Shown in pieces: positions 18,434 through 27,739 of a DNA stretch of 62,889 bases (its first letter is position 1; each line of letters begins with the position of its first letter). Where the stretch lies: NCBI GenBank assembly GCA_002401155.1, contig NVSG01000008.1, positions 7,806 through 70,694 of the forward strand, in the 5' to 3' direction. The DNA comes from Hyphomicrobiales bacterium. Its GTDB lineage: Bacteria; Pseudomonadota; Alphaproteobacteria; Rhizobiales; Rhizobiaceae. A program made the translations under genes and the position numbers. The notes under the pieces are model-generated. The model did not search any database and had not been told where the DNA came from. It saw nothing but the letters and a program-made list of their open reading frames with translations.

Positions 18434-19821
18434 CACTTTCCGCGATCAATCCAGCCATTGCGACAGATGAACTTGCTGCATCGGAACCATCAAAAGCGCT
18501 GGCGCAATTTGTGATTGATTTTACATCCGACCAAATGACCGACGCGTTGCGCCACGAAAGCAAACGGGCGCTGATGAACTATTTCGCCGTGGCACTGGTT
18601 GGTGCAGGCGACCCCACAATTAAAAAAGCTTACAGCGTCCTTTCGAAATTTGCCGGGAAACCAACGGCCAGAATAATTGGCCGTAATGGCAGGACCGACA
18701 GCTTAAATGCAGCCTTCTTTAACGCTGCCAGTGCCAATGTATTCGACTTCGATGACACGCATTTCCCGACCATTATTCACCCGACTGCACCAGTTGCGGC
18801 AGCGCTATTTGCTTTATGCGAACAGCGGCAAATTTCCGGCGAAGAATTCATGCAAGCCTTCATTCTTGGGGTGGAAGCAGAATGCCGGATCGGTAATGCG
18901 GTATCGCCCGATCACTATAAACGCGGATGGCACATCACCGCCACATGCGGCGTATTCGGTGCGGCCATTGCGGTTGGAAAAATCATCGGACTGACTGGTC
19001 AGCAAATGGTTTGGGCGCTGGGTTCAGCTTCTGCACAGGCTGGCGGTCTTGTAGAAAATCTCGGTTACATGGCCAAAAGCATGGGCGTTGGAAACGCCGC
19101 ACGCAACGGTCTGCTTTCAGCTTTGCTTGCCAAGCAGGACTTTGATGGTCCGCCCCGACCACTCGAAGGGGAGCGCGGTTTCCTACATGTTACGGGTGAA
19201 AATCCCGACTATGCAGCAATCACCCAAGGGCTCGGTGAGCGCTGGGAAGTGTTTGCCAATACGTACAAACCCTATCCGTGCGGCGTGGTGTTAAATCCGG
19301 TGATTGAAGCCTGCCTGAACCTACATACACAAGCCGAATTTGCTATAGATGAAATTGAAGAAATCACAGTCTCCGGCCATTCCTTGCTTGGCGAACGCGC
19401 CGATAGACCGACGGTCGCCAGCGGTCGTGAATCTCAGGTTAGCGCGCAACATGCGGTGGCGGTCTCGCTGCTGTTTGGCAAAGCCGGCATTGATCAGTTT
19501 AGCGATCAGGCCGTTGCCGCCCCTGCTGTTTTAAACATTGCCGCCAAGGTTCAAATTACCGAGAACCCATCCATTTCAATTGAGGGCATTGATATAAAAG
19601 TGCGTCTCAAATCCGGAAAAACCATTTCCGAATTGATCAGCGCCTCAAAGGGCTGCGCCGCCAACCCATTGACGGATCGAGATTTAGAAAACAAACTTAC
19701 AGAATTAGCCTCCCACAGAGGCGGATGTGACGACCCCAAACGGCTCATCGATGCAGTTTGGGCAATAGACAGCGTGGAGGATATGAGCGCTTTGCTCGAT
19801 TTAGCTGTGCCGACGCCCTGA
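18430..19821 (+). CDS. MmgE/PrpD family protein, first copy
   Basis: 463 aa from ATG 18430 (ATGA overlap with the SDR). The family includes 2-methylcitrate dehydratase (PrpD) and cis-aconitate decarboxylase, all acting on small di- or tricarboxylic acids. The characteristic DFDDTHFPTIIHPTAP segment lies near residue 105, and the C-terminal lid domain contains GHSLLGERADRPT. No prpB or prpC lies nearby, so this is not a methylcitrate cluster. With a TRAP importer directly downstream it probably dehydrates or decarboxylates the imported acid (inference). Confidence 0.88.
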   Translation: MTLSAINPAIATDELAASEPSKALAQFVIDFTSDQMTDALRHESKRALMNYFAVALVGAGDPTIKKAYSVLSKFAGKPTARIIGRNGRTDSLNAAFFNAASANVFDFDDTHFPTIIHPTAPVAAALFALCEQRQISGEEFMQAFILGVEAECRIGNAVSPDHYKRGWHITATCGVFGAAIAVGKIIGLTGQQMVWALGSASAQAGGLVENLGYMAKSMGVGNAARNGLLSALLAKQDFDGPPRPLEGERGFLHVTGENPDYAAITQGLGERWEVFANTYKPYPCGVVLNPVIEACLNLHTQAEFAIDEIEEITVSGHSLLGERADRPTVASGRESQVSAQHAVAVSLLFGKAGIDQFSDQAVAAPAVLNIAAKVQITENPSISIEGIDIKVRLKSGKTISELISASKGCAANPLTDRDLENKLTELASHRGGCDDPKRLIDAVWAIDSVEDMSALLDLAVPTP

Positions 19822-19861
19822 CGGGTGAATATTTTGAACAAAACAAAAAAGGGAGAGAGAG

Positions 19862-20935
19862 ATGTTCAAGTCAAAGAAAATACTGGTGGCAGCCTTTGCT
19901 ACCGCAGCAATGGCTCTTGGCCTGCAATCAGCATCTGCTGAAATTCAGGAATATAAGTTCGATGTGGTTGGAACCTGGGGGAACCTCGAAAACTACAAGG
20001 AATTTGAACACAAATTCTGGACTGAAATTCTGCCAAATGCTTCCGGCGGCAAACTGACTTCCAACACCAGACCTTATACAGAGCTTGGTCTAAAAGGCTT
20101 TGAAGTTATGTCTGGCCTTAAAAAAGGTGCCTATGACGCGGTGCATGCGCTGACATCATACAGCGCCAAAGCAAGCCCTGCGCTTGAAGGCATTGATCTG
20201 GCCGGTGTCATTCAGGATTTTGATACATACCGCAAAGCAGTGAACGCCTATCGCGGCGTTATCGCTCGTGAAGTTGCAGAAAAATATAACGGCAAGGTTC
20301 TCAATATATATCCGTTCCCCAGCCAGCAGCTTTGGTGCAATCTTGGTGATCGTTCCAATACGAGCGTCTCTTTGAAAGATCTCAAAGGCAAGAAAATCCG
20401 CACCTATAGTCGTACCCTTGGTGACTTCATCGAAGGTCTTGGTGCAAGTGCTGTAACGATTTCCTTCGCGGAAGTTGTGCCTGCGCTGCAAAAAGGCGTT
20501 GTCGATTGCGGCATCACCGGCACCATGCCAGCTTACAACGCCAAATGGTGGCAGGTCGTGACGCACAACATCCGCGTGCGCGTGGGTTATGCTGCAACCT
20601 TTACTGCTATGAACATGGACACATGGAACAGCCTGAACAAAGAAACTCAGGAGCTGATTTCATCAGAAGCCATGAAGCTTGAGGATGATCTTTGGGTATA
20701 TTTGAAAACCCTCGATCAAATCGGCATGGATTGTAACGCTCAAGGCCCTTGCGACAAAGGGGAAGTCGGCAATATGACGGCAATCATCCCTTCTGTGGAA
20801 GATCAAAAAATGCTCGAAGATATCGCCATTAATGTGGTGGTGAAGCGTTGGGCAAAACGGTGTGGCGCTGCTTGCGTTGCCGAGTGGAACGATACAATCG
20901 GTAAAGCCATTGGCGTTACCGCATCCGCTGAATAG
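19862..20935 (+). CDS. TRAP transporter DctP-type solute-binding protein
   Basis: 357 aa. A signal peptide ends near residue 26 (ASA/E), then EIQEYKFDVVGTWGNLENYKEFE begins the periplasmic receptor. The central segment SLKDLKGKKIRTYSRTLGDF and the PALQKGVVDCGITG segment are typical of DctP/YiaO-like receptors that bind carboxylates. A strong purine-rich ribosome site (AAAAGGGAGAGAGAG) precedes the ATG. It is followed by dctQ and dctM homologues, and a hairpin in the 91-base gap may keep its transcript more abundant than the permease messages. Confidence 0.92.
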   Translation: MFKSKKILVAAFATAAMALGLQSASAEIQEYKFDVVGTWGNLENYKEFEHKFWTEILPNASGGKLTSNTRPYTELGLKGFEVMSGLKKGAYDAVHALTSYSAKASPALEGIDLAGVIQDFDTYRKAVNAYRGVIAREVAEKYNGKVLNIYPFPSQQLWCNLGDRSNTSVSLKDLKGKKIRTYSRTLGDFIEGLGASAVTISFAEVVPALQKGVVDCGITGTMPAYNAKWWQVVTHNIRVRVGYAATFTAMNMDTWNSLNKETQELISSEAMKLEDDLWVYLKTLDQIGMDCNAQGPCDKGEVGNMTAIIPSVEDQKMLEDIAINVVVKRWAKRCGAACVAEWNDTIGKAIGVTASAE

Positions 20936-20959
20936 CCCTTTCTGGCTTAACTAAAACTT

Positions 20960-20992
20960 CCGGTTCCCAGTAACTGTTTTCGCTGGGGCCGG
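20960..20992 (+). terminator. Intercistronic hairpin between dctP-like and dctQ-like genes
   Basis: CCGG-TT-CCCAG (20960-20970) can pair with CTGGG-G-CCGG (20983-20992) around a 12-base loop. No long T-run follows, so it is more likely an mRNA-stabilising or partial-attenuation element that favours the binding-protein message. Confidence 0.5.
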
Positions 20993-21026
20993 ATACTTTC
21001 CTTCAGAATTTTTGAGGCCGGTTTCA

Positions 21027-21593
21027 ATGTTGGACAAAATTCACAACCGCTTGTTTGGTATTTCCCGTGTCGCCGTTTGGGTTGGCGGAGGCGCACTTTT
21101 ATTGTCCGCGTTCATGGTGACGCTGGATGTCATTTCACGAAAAATATTCGGCATCACGATGAGCGGCTCCGATGAAATCACCGGCTATGTATTTGCCGCA
21201 AGTACCACATGGGCCTATGCGTATTGCTTGTTCATGCGCAGCAATATTCGCATTGATGCCCTCTACAATCTTCTCGGCCTTAAGACCAAAGCGCTGCTTG
21301 ATATGCTTGGTCTGTTTTGCCTGCTTTATTATATCTATCTGTTGACCACCAATGCGTGGGGGATGTTTCTGGAGAATTGGGAATTTAATTCTTCGGCCCA
21401 AACCACGTTGGCGACGCCTCTATGGATCCCTCAGATTTTCTGGATTTCTGGGCTGGCGTTTTTCCTTCTCTGCCTCGCTTTTCTGAGCGTTTATTCGATA
21501 ATTTGTATGACCCGCGGTGACTGGAAAACCATCAATAATATTGCTGGTGTGCGAACCATCGAACAAGAAATCAGCGATGAAACCCATGTTTAG
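21027..21593 (+). CDS. TRAP transporter small permease (DctQ family)
   Basis: 188 aa from ATG 21027, with TTGAGG upstream; a TTG at 21012 is less likely. Four hydrophobic segments fit the DctQ four-helix topology, with the conserved WAYAYCLFMRSNIRID segment near residue 62. It docks the large permease and interacts with the receptor. It sits between the dctP and dctM homologues in the same operon. Confidence 0.9.
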   Translation: MLDKIHNRLFGISRVAVWVGGGALLLSAFMVTLDVISRKIFGITMSGSDEITGYVFAASTTWAYAYCLFMRSNIRIDALYNLLGLKTKALLDMLGLFCLLYYIYLLTTNAWGMFLENWEFNSSAQTTLATPLWIPQIFWISGLAFFLLCLAFLSVYSIICMTRGDWKTINNIAGVRTIEQEISDETHV

Positions 21594-21629
21594 AATAATG
21601 TTTAAATTACAATCAACGGATACACCCCG

Positions 21630-22916
21630 ATGCCTTTAATCATTCTCACAATGCTGCTTGCCCTTATCGCATCCGCAGTGCCCGTTGCGTCGGTGTTGGG
21701 AATATTGAGCCTATCCCTCGACGAAATATTTACGCGTGGACGACGCTCATTAATGCTGGGCGATTTTGTCTGGGAACAAAGCATCGAATATATTCTGGTC
21801 GCCATTCCGATGTTCATTTTATTAGGCGAGATCATGCTTCGCTCCGGCATGGCCCAGCGCATGTATAATGCCGTGGCTCAATGGCTATCGTGGCTGCCGG
21901 GTGGACTGATGCACGCTAACATTGGCTCGTCCGCAATCTTTGCCGCGACCTCCGGTTCCAGCGTTGCGACCGCCGCAACAATCGGCTGTGTTGCGTATCC
22001 CGAAATTGAAAAACGTGGGTATAATGAACGATTGTTTTTAGGTTCGCTCGCCGCTGGCGGTACGTTGGGAATTCTTATTCCGCCCTCTATCAATTTGATT
22101 ATCTACGGCTTGTTGACGGATTCATCCGTGCCCGAGCTTTACCTTGCAGGTATTTTCCCCGGTATCATTCTTGCTGTTTTGTTCATGGCAATGATCGTTA
22201 TCGCGGTTCTTCGGAAACCTGAATGGGGCGGAGAAAAAATGGAAAGCACCTGGGCCGAACGTTTTCGCGTATTACCTGATCTGTTACCGCCAATGTTGCT
22301 CTTTCTTGTAGTGGTCGGCTCAATCTATGCAGGCGTCGCCACTCCCACAGAAGCTGCCTCCATCGGTGTGATTTTCGCGTTGATAATTGCCGCATGGAAC
22401 AAAGCTTTATCGGTAAAAATGTTGTTGGAAGCCTTTGAAGGCACCATGCGTTCAAGCGCCACCATCATGTTGATTATTCTGGCAGCAGTGTTTCTGAATT
22501 TTGTTCTTGGTTTCATGGGGGTGACCCAAGCATTGCTCGGAGCAATCGAGGATCTGGGTTGGTCGCCGATGCAGACCATGCTCGCCATCATCGGGTTCTA
22601 TCTGATCCTTGGTATGTTCATGGAAACCCTGTCTATGATGTTGACCACTATCCCTGTCGTTTTTCCCATCGTTATCCATATGGGATTTGACCCGATTTGG
22701 TTTGGCATCATGATCACGGTTCTGATGGAAGCAGCTTTGATTACGCCGCCAATCGGCATCAATTTATACGTGGTGCATGGCGTCAGAACGCGCGGGGGCA
22801 AGTTCAACGACATGAGCATCGGTGTGATTCCGTTCCTGATCGCCATGCTGTTGCTGATCGCGCTTCTATTGGCGGTTCCCGACGTTGCGATCTGGTTGCC
22901 AAACCAGTTCTATTGA
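21630..22916 (+). CDS. TRAP transporter large permease (DctM family)
   Basis: 428 aa and about twelve hydrophobic segments. DctM landmarks are SSAIFAATSGSSVATAATIG near residue 97, then GGTLGILIPPSINLIIYG and, near the end, EAALITPPIGINLYVVHG. It couples uptake to a sodium gradient in this family. It completes the DctPQM set; the enzymes on both sides suggest that the substrate is a carboxylic acid metabolised by the MmgE/PrpD and SDR proteins. Confidence 0.93.
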   Translation: MPLIILTMLLALIASAVPVASVLGILSLSLDEIFTRGRRSLMLGDFVWEQSIEYILVAIPMFILLGEIMLRSGMAQRMYNAVAQWLSWLPGGLMHANIGSSAIFAATSGSSVATAATIGCVAYPEIEKRGYNERLFLGSLAAGGTLGILIPPSINLIIYGLLTDSSVPELYLAGIFPGIILAVLFMAMIVIAVLRKPEWGGEKMESTWAERFRVLPDLLPPMLLFLVVVGSIYAGVATPTEAASIGVIFALIIAAWNKALSVKMLLEAFEGTMRSSATIMLIILAAVFLNFVLGFMGVTQALLGAIEDLGWSPMQTMLAIIGFYLILGMFMETLSMMLTTIPVVFPIVIHMGFDPIWFGIMITVLMEAALITPPIGINLYVVHGVRTRGGKFNDMSIGVIPFLIAMLLLIALLLAVPDVAIWLPNQFY

Positions 22917-22940
22917 TCTTCGATATGAGGAAAATTTGAT

Positions 22941-23690
22941 ATGGCCAAACTTGCAGGCAAGGCAGCTTTTATAACCGGCGCAGGCGGTGGTCTGGGTGAA
23001 GCCATAGCACGGGCAATGGCAGCCGAGGGCGCAAATGTCGGCATGCTCGATTTTAACGGTGATCTGGTAAACGCCGCCGCCAAGGCAATTCCCGATGGTC
23101 GGGCAACACCCTATGTAGTTGATATAAGCGACCGGCTTGCGGTGAAAGCTGCCGTTGATGATTTTGCCGAACGCCATGGCAGGTTGGATATTTTGGTGAA
23201 TAATGCGGTTAATTTCAATTACGGCCCACTCGCTGAAATGCAGGAAGACGTTGTCGACCTCATGCTCGACGTTGGCCTCAAAGGCGTCTTTTGGTCGTTG
23301 CAAGCAGCAACGCCCCATCTGATTGCCGCAAAGGGTGGCGCGATTATCAACCTCTCGTCAATTGCCGTTTCCTTTGCCATCAAGAATGCTGGCGTCTATT
23401 CATCCATCAAGGGCGCGATAGATGCGCTGACAAGACAACAAGCTGGTGAACTTGGCGAATATGGCATCACCGTCAATGCACTCGCGCCGGGGTCTGTTGT
23501 CACGCCGGGGGCAAGTTCTGTAATCACCGAGGAAGGCTGGAAGAACCGTGCCGCAAGCACGGCCTTGAAACGTCTGGCAACACCTGAAGATATCGCAGCA
23601 GCAGCCGTATTCCTTGCCTCGAACGAAGCAACTTCCATCACCGGTGTCACCCTCAAGATTGATTCTGGAGTGACGATTGCAGGCGTTTGA
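22941..23690 (+). CDS. SDR family NAD(P)-dependent oxidoreductase, second copy
   Basis: 249 aa. TGAGGGLG cofactor motif near residue 11, DILVNNAV near 83, catalytic Ser in NLSSIA and Tyr/Lys in YSSIK. The aspartate of GMLDFNG after the second strand suggests NAD preference. It is a classical SDR, less like BdhA than the SDR at 17639. It lies 25 bases after dctM and 25 before the second MmgE/PrpD gene, so it repeats the SDR-plus-MmgE pairing seen upstream of the TRAP genes. Confidence 0.87.
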   Translation: MAKLAGKAAFITGAGGGLGEAIARAMAAEGANVGMLDFNGDLVNAAAKAIPDGRATPYVVDISDRLAVKAAVDDFAERHGRLDILVNNAVNFNYGPLAEMQEDVVDLMLDVGLKGVFWSLQAATPHLIAAKGGAIINLSSIAVSFAIKNAGVYSSIKGAIDALTRQQAGELGEYGITVNALAPGSVVTPGASSVITEEGWKNRAASTALKRLATPEDIAAAAVFLASNEATSITGVTLKIDSGVTIAGV

Positions 23691-23714
23691 TCTGTTGCAA
23701 TCTGAAAGAATATT

Positions 23715-25106
23715 ATGAGTCCTACAATCGAAGAAATCAGAGCGGAAAGCGTCGCCGGACGTATGATTGCGCAGGCAATGAATGCCGGTGGATTCGATCA
23801 AACGGTCTATGACAAAGCGCAAATATGTCTGCTTGATTATTTTTCGTGCGCTCTGGAAGCACGCGACTTGCCATGGGCAAAACAAGCAGCTTCTCTCGCT
23901 ACGAAACAAAGTTCGGGTGCCGCCTTGATTGGGCGGGAAGGGTTTGCCAGTCCCCATGATGCCGGTTTCGCCAACGGAGTTGCGGGTCACGGTCTGGTGC
24001 GTGAAGATATGCACACTGGCGCCATTGCCCATCTGGGTGTGGTTATTTGGCCCGCTGTTTTAGCGGTTGCTGCTCGCGAAAAAATCAGCGGGCAGGATCT
24101 GCTCGATGCAGCAATCACCGGCTATGAAGTCGGTGCCCGGCTCGGACGTGCCATCATGACAACCGAGCTTGCCCGTCTGTTCCGGCCAACAGGGTTAATC
24201 GGAGCGGCAGCCAGCAGCGTCGCAATTTCCCGACTATATGGCCTCACAGCAGATCAGGCATTGAGCGCCTTCGCTTTGGCAATCAACGCAAGTGGCGGGC
24301 TAAACCAATGGCCCCATACGGGCGGATCGGAGATGTATTTCCATCCGGGTTTTGCAGTGCGAAATGGCATTTCCTGCACGGACTTGGCACGCGCCGGAGC
24401 TGTCGCTTCCCATACAATTTTAGAAGGTGAGGCGGGCTTCTTTAAAGCCTATGCTCGCCAGTCATTCGACGGCGAAATTGATTTATTCCCTGATGGTCAG
24501 GTTGAAATCATGACAGTCTTCAACAAGCAGGTGCCAGCCTGCAATTTTGCCCAAACCCCATGTCAGGCAGCAATACTTGCTAACGCCAAAACTTCAGGAC
24601 GACAGGTAACCGGCATTCACATCGAGGCGTCAGAAGCAGCTGTCCGATATCCTGGTTGCGACGCTAAAGACGGCTTCAATTATGCCCTTCAAGCCAAGAT
24701 GAGTATCTTGTTCGGCGTGGCAGCGGCCATCGCACGCAATGAGATTACCGAGGAAAATTACAGCCGTCTTGAGGATGCTGAAATTCACCGTTTGATTGAA
24801 GCTTCCACGCTGGTTGAAAATCCAGAATACACCTCGGCCTTTCCCGCTCGGCAGGGGGCCACGGTCACCTTAACGCTTGAGGATGGCGAAACCGTATCGG
24901 CAAGTCTGGAAGATGTAGTCGCTGCCGATGCTGGTGAAATCCGTTCCCGATTCTCCAAGATCGCTATAAATACGCTGGGCGCAGAACGCACCAACGCCAT
25001 TATTGCGACCATAGATAATCTGAGAAATGAACCTCTAGCCGAACGGCTAGATTCCCTTTCTGCCTTGCCGGAGCATTCAAATTTGGCAAAGGAAATTACC
25101 CGCTAA
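23715..25106 (+). CDS. MmgE/PrpD family protein, second copy
   Basis: 463 aa, the same length as the copy at 18430 but clearly diverged: the family motif region reads LVREDMHTGAIAHLGVVIWPA near residue 96 in place of DFDDTHFPTIIHP. The helical domain contains GYEVGARLGRAI, and the lid domain begins near residue 270. Two MmgE/PrpD proteins in one operon may act on sequential or stereoisomeric substrates, or form a heteromer (inference). It follows the second SDR and precedes the carboxymuconolactone-decarboxylase-like gene. Confidence 0.87.
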   Translation: MSPTIEEIRAESVAGRMIAQAMNAGGFDQTVYDKAQICLLDYFSCALEARDLPWAKQAASLATKQSSGAALIGREGFASPHDAGFANGVAGHGLVREDMHTGAIAHLGVVIWPAVLAVAAREKISGQDLLDAAITGYEVGARLGRAIMTTELARLFRPTGLIGAAASSVAISRLYGLTADQALSAFALAINASGGLNQWPHTGGSEMYFHPGFAVRNGISCTDLARAGAVASHTILEGEAGFFKAYARQSFDGEIDLFPDGQVEIMTVFNKQVPACNFAQTPCQAAILANAKTSGRQVTGIHIEASEAAVRYPGCDAKDGFNYALQAKMSILFGVAAAIARNEITEENYSRLEDAEIHRLIEASTLVENPEYTSAFPARQGATVTLTLEDGETVSASLEDVVAADAGEIRSRFSKIAINTLGAERTNAIIATIDNLRNEPLAERLDSLSALPEHSNLAKEITR

Positions 25107-25185
25107 TTTTTAAAATGGATGCGGCGTGTGGGTTAAGCGTCGACATTCCCCGTTTAATTTTAGACCCAACAAACTGGAGATTATT

Positions 25186-25566
25186 ATGAGTAAAGAAACA
25201 TTCGATCGTGGATTTGAAATTCGCAAAAAAGTACTAGGCGCTGAATTCGTAGAAGCATCATTCGCTGCTGCCGACGATTTCAACAAACCCATGCAAGAAC
25301 TGGTTACTGAATATTGCTGGGGAGCCGTTTGGGGTCGTGAAGAGCTGCCTCATAAAACTCGTTCTATGTTGAATTTGGCGATGATCGCAACACTCAACCG
25401 CCCGCACGAACTGAAAATGCACATTAAGGGTGCTCTGAAAAATGGCGTAACCAAAAATGAGATACGCGAAATTTTCATGCAGGTCGCAATCTATGCAGGC
25501 GTTCCAGCCGGCGTAGATTCTTTCCGCATTGCAAAAGCAGCGTTTGAAGAATTAGATAATGCGTAA
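25186..25566 (+). CDS. Carboxymuconolactone decarboxylase family protein
   Basis: 126 aa from ATG 25186, preceded by CTGGAG. It matches the single-domain 4-carboxymuconolactone decarboxylase fold: WGREELPHKTRSMLNLAMI, then NRPHELKMHIKGALKNGVTKNEIREI and YAGVPAGVDSFR. The CxxC pair of the AhpD peroxidase branch is absent, so a decarboxylase or isomerase role is likelier. It is the last gene of the catabolic operon before a bidirectional terminator. No other protocatechuate-pathway gene is nearby, so its substrate may differ from carboxymuconolactone. Confidence 0.88.
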   Translation: MSKETFDRGFEIRKKVLGAEFVEASFAAADDFNKPMQELVTEYCWGAVWGREELPHKTRSMLNLAMIATLNRPHELKMHIKGALKNGVTKNEIREIFMQVAIYAGVPAGVDSFRIAKAAFEELDNA

Positions 25567-25596
25567 TTGGAGCTGATGACTTCCAAATAAAGATCA

Positions 25597-25624
25597 GATG
25601 GTACGCAACAAATTGCGTACCATC
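25597..25624. terminator. Bidirectional terminator between convergent genes
   Basis: A perfect 12-bp stem (GATGGTACGCAA at 25597-25608 and its complement at 25613-25624) with a four-base CAAA loop lies between the convergent carboxymuconolactone-decarboxylase-like and DUF2848 genes. There is no strong T-run on either side. Confidence 0.65.
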
Positions 25625-25635
25625 ATCAATCAGAC

Positions 25636-26289
25636 CTATTCAACAATCGGAAGTTTTGTAACGGAATAGTTTAGCTGGATTTTTCTATCCAGAACCGGGT
25701 CCACCAATTCCATTCTATATCGCGAGGCAGGTCGCACGCCGCCAATCGCACCAAGCGTGCCGCATAGCATGGCCGCATTATCACCAAACCCGGAATTACT
25801 GATGAGTTCTGATAATGGCCGAATATTAGAAAGCTCTCCCTCCTGATAAAGGCCCCATTTGCCACCCTTGTCCGTCCAGCAACGAAGGATCAGTGAATCA
25901 AGGTGGTCCTCAACCTCCGTCAGTCGCCACAACTCACTGGCCACAGGTTTTGGGCAGGCCTGTTTTGAAGCGGCAACGGAATGCGTTTCCAAATCTCGAT
26001 CTGTGTGATCGGAGGCAAGCCCAATCCAGATTTTACCATCTTTTTGAATGAGCAAAGGTTCAACTTCGCCGGAGGTTCCAGCTCCTAACACATCAATCGT
26101 GGTGGCTTGCGTTAGCAGCAAGCCGGACACTCGGTAATAAAGCGGAACCTGCGAAGGAGGCGAAATTCCCAGTGCGCGCAATTCTTCGATATGGTGATCA
26201 ACGGCTTCTTTATTCCGCCCGGTCCACCCAGCAACAAAGAGATGGTCAATGGTCAGGTCAATATCAGCGTCCAAGGTTTTAAATTTCAC
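25636..26289 (-). CDS. DUF2848 family protein
   Basis: 217 aa, the normal size for DUF2848. Recognised family segments are VAGWTGRNKEAVDHHIEELRALG near residue 19, YYRVSGLLLTQ near 51 and IWIGLASDHTDRDLE near 90. The family is thought to be related to fumarylacetoacetate-hydrolase-like proteins, and its members often sit beside catabolic genes; no specific reaction is known to me. It is convergent with the catabolic operon and probably belongs to the same metabolic theme. Upstream of it the region is damaged by an IS insertion. Confidence 0.8.
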   Translation of the reverse strand: MKFKTLDADIDLTIDHLFVAGWTGRNKEAVDHHIEELRALGISPPSQVPLYYRVSGLLLTQATTIDVLGAGTSGEVEPLLIQKDGKIWIGLASDHTDRDLETHSVAASKQACPKPVASELWRLTEVEDHLDSLILRCWTDKGGKWGLYQEGELSNIRPLSELISNSGFGDNAAMLCGTLGAIGGVRPASRYRMELVDPVLDRKIQLNYSVTKLPIVE

Positions 26290-26356
26290 AATTAGCTCTC
26301 CCCAAAAAAATTACAGGAGTGAATGATGAAATCGTTGGTCAAATAAATCAATGATT

Positions 26357-26572
26357 TAATTAAGAAATTTGTTGACCAGACGCATAGTAACAAATTTGCC
26401 GTTCACCATGGCAAAAATATCCTTTGTCGCTGAGAACTTGGCGCCCCCCTTTCGGGGACGATCTACATTTGTATCAGTGACTGGAGTTTCGGGCCTTGCC
26501 CCACCAATGGAGTAGCTATGCAGTATGCCTCGGTCGAATTTTTTTAGAACTTCTTCAATTAATTCCTCATTT
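26357..26572 (-). pseudogene. C-terminal fragment of an unidentified gene cut by the IS element
   Basis: Next to the IS3-family remnant the minus strand stays open for about 75 codons, reading NEELIEEVLKKFDRGILHSY and later FAMVNGKFVTMRLVNKFLN before a TAA at 26359-26357. It has no start of its own, and its frame runs straight out of the IS end, as expected for the tail of an interrupted gene. No family is recognised; a chance open frame cannot be excluded. Confidence 0.35.
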
Positions 26573-26594
26573 TTAATGGGGTTTGTTTGTAGAA

Positions 26595-27420
26595 CTACGC
26601 CGCTAGTTTCAGTTTCATTGCAGGTGTGATCGCATCGATGGCCATATTGGGCCGGTCATTGTTGTAAGTCCATAGCCATTTCGTGGCTTGTTGCTGTGCC
26701 TCCTGTATTATTTTAAAGATATTTTGATCAAGCCATTCATGACGAACGGTGCGATTGTAATGCTCTATATATGCGTTTTGCTGTGGTTTTTCTGGTTGGA
26801 TATGCTCAATATGAATGCCAAGGTTTTCAGCCCAAGCCATGAGCATGCCACTGATATATTCCGGGCCATTGTCAACCCGAATGATCTCTGGTTTTCCGCG
26901 CCATTCAATAATCCTGTTGTCGCTATGAATAACCCGTACAGTCGGTAAAGAAAAGTCCACTTCAATACTCAGTCCTTCACGGTTAAAGTCATCAAGCATA
27001 TTCAAGGTCCAGAACTTCCGCCTATCTGCCAATTGATCGGCCATAAAGTCCATCGACCATGTATGGTTTGGAACCTCTGGAACGGCTAGTGCATCCGGCT
27101 TTTCTCTTTTTAACCGTTTGCGTGGCCTGATACGCAGATTAGCTCCAACTCTTTGTAAATGCGGTACACGCGCTTGTGGTTCCATTTAAAACCCTTCACG
27201 TTGCGCAAATACAAGAAACACAGACCAAAGCCCCAAGTACGTTGGTTGGTCGTTAAACGAACAAGCCAGTCGCAATTAATGCATTTTCGTCGCCCAGCTT
27301 GCGTTCATAGCGATAACAGGTCTCGCTGATCTGGAATGTACGATAGGCAAAAGCAATGCTCACATGCCTGTTATTAATAGCCCCAATGGCCATCTCACGC
27401 CTTTGAGACGGCCGCGTCAC
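26595..27420 (-). pseudogene. IS3-family transposase orfB, frameshifted
   Basis: The rve integrase core is readable: SMDFMADQL (first Asp), [11 protein letters not shown] (second Asp) and [17 protein letters not shown] (Glu), ending [20 protein letters not shown]. The 5' third is displaced by two apparent one-base losses, around 27255 (between ENALI and WLVRL) and 27135 (between KELEL and LRIRP). The longest intact piece is 26595-27185. The protein would have cut and joined IS ends; it should now be inactive. Confidence 0.8.
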
Positions 27421-27665
27421 TTTTTTCCAAGAGCTTCCTTCAACAAATCATTCTGCATACATGTGTTTCAGACGCCGATTTTCCTCAGACATCGACTTCA
27501 TTTCTGATACCATTGAAGTATCCATACCGCCAAACTTGGCCCGCTATTTATAAAACTCGCAATACTCATGCCATGTTCGCGGCAAAGTTCCGTGACAGGT
27601 ACCCCGCCTTCAGCTTGTCATAAGATGCCCATGATCTTGGCTTCGCTAAATCGTCCATTCTTCAT
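27421..27665 (-). pseudogene. IS3-family transposase orfA, with nonsense and frameshift mutations
   Basis: ATG 27665 has a GGAG ribosome site and encodes MKNGRFSEAKIMGIL, the usual start of this helix-turn-helix protein. A TGA stop (27620-27618) replaces the Arg codon expected before QAEGGVPVTELCREHGMS. A one-base loss follows at SFY, and the Trp codon before RAKFGGMD is TAG. The remainder ends near SLLKEALGKK. It would have bound the IS ends. Confidence 0.75.
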
Positions 27666-27739
27666 TCAAAATCTCCTCAAATTAGCATGATGAGAAAATT
27701 CTACTTTTAAACACTTTTAATTTCAGGGGAGATTACCAT

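Larger units (their letters stand above)
26573..27720 (-). mobile_element. Decayed IS3-family insertion sequence
   Basis: About 1.15 kb with an orfA-orfB transposase pair on the minus strand, both broken. Weak terminal inverted repeats are seen: TTAATGGGGTTTG at 26573 inward and, on the other strand, TTAAAAGTGTTTA from 27720 inward, both followed by GTAGAA. The boundaries are approximate, and no target-site duplication was identified. The element separates the catabolic region from the polysaccharide region, with unrelated gene fragments on both sides. Confidence 0.75.

Noticed and set aside
17210..18436. Long minus-strand open frame (408 codons)
   Set aside because: It lies opposite lacI and the SDR gene, both with full family motifs, and its translation is rich in Cys, His and Arg with no family pattern.
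18430..25106. Methylcitrate (propionate) pathway based on PrpD-like proteins
   Set aside because: prpB, prpC and a PrpR-type regulator are absent, and the MmgE/PrpD family is broad.
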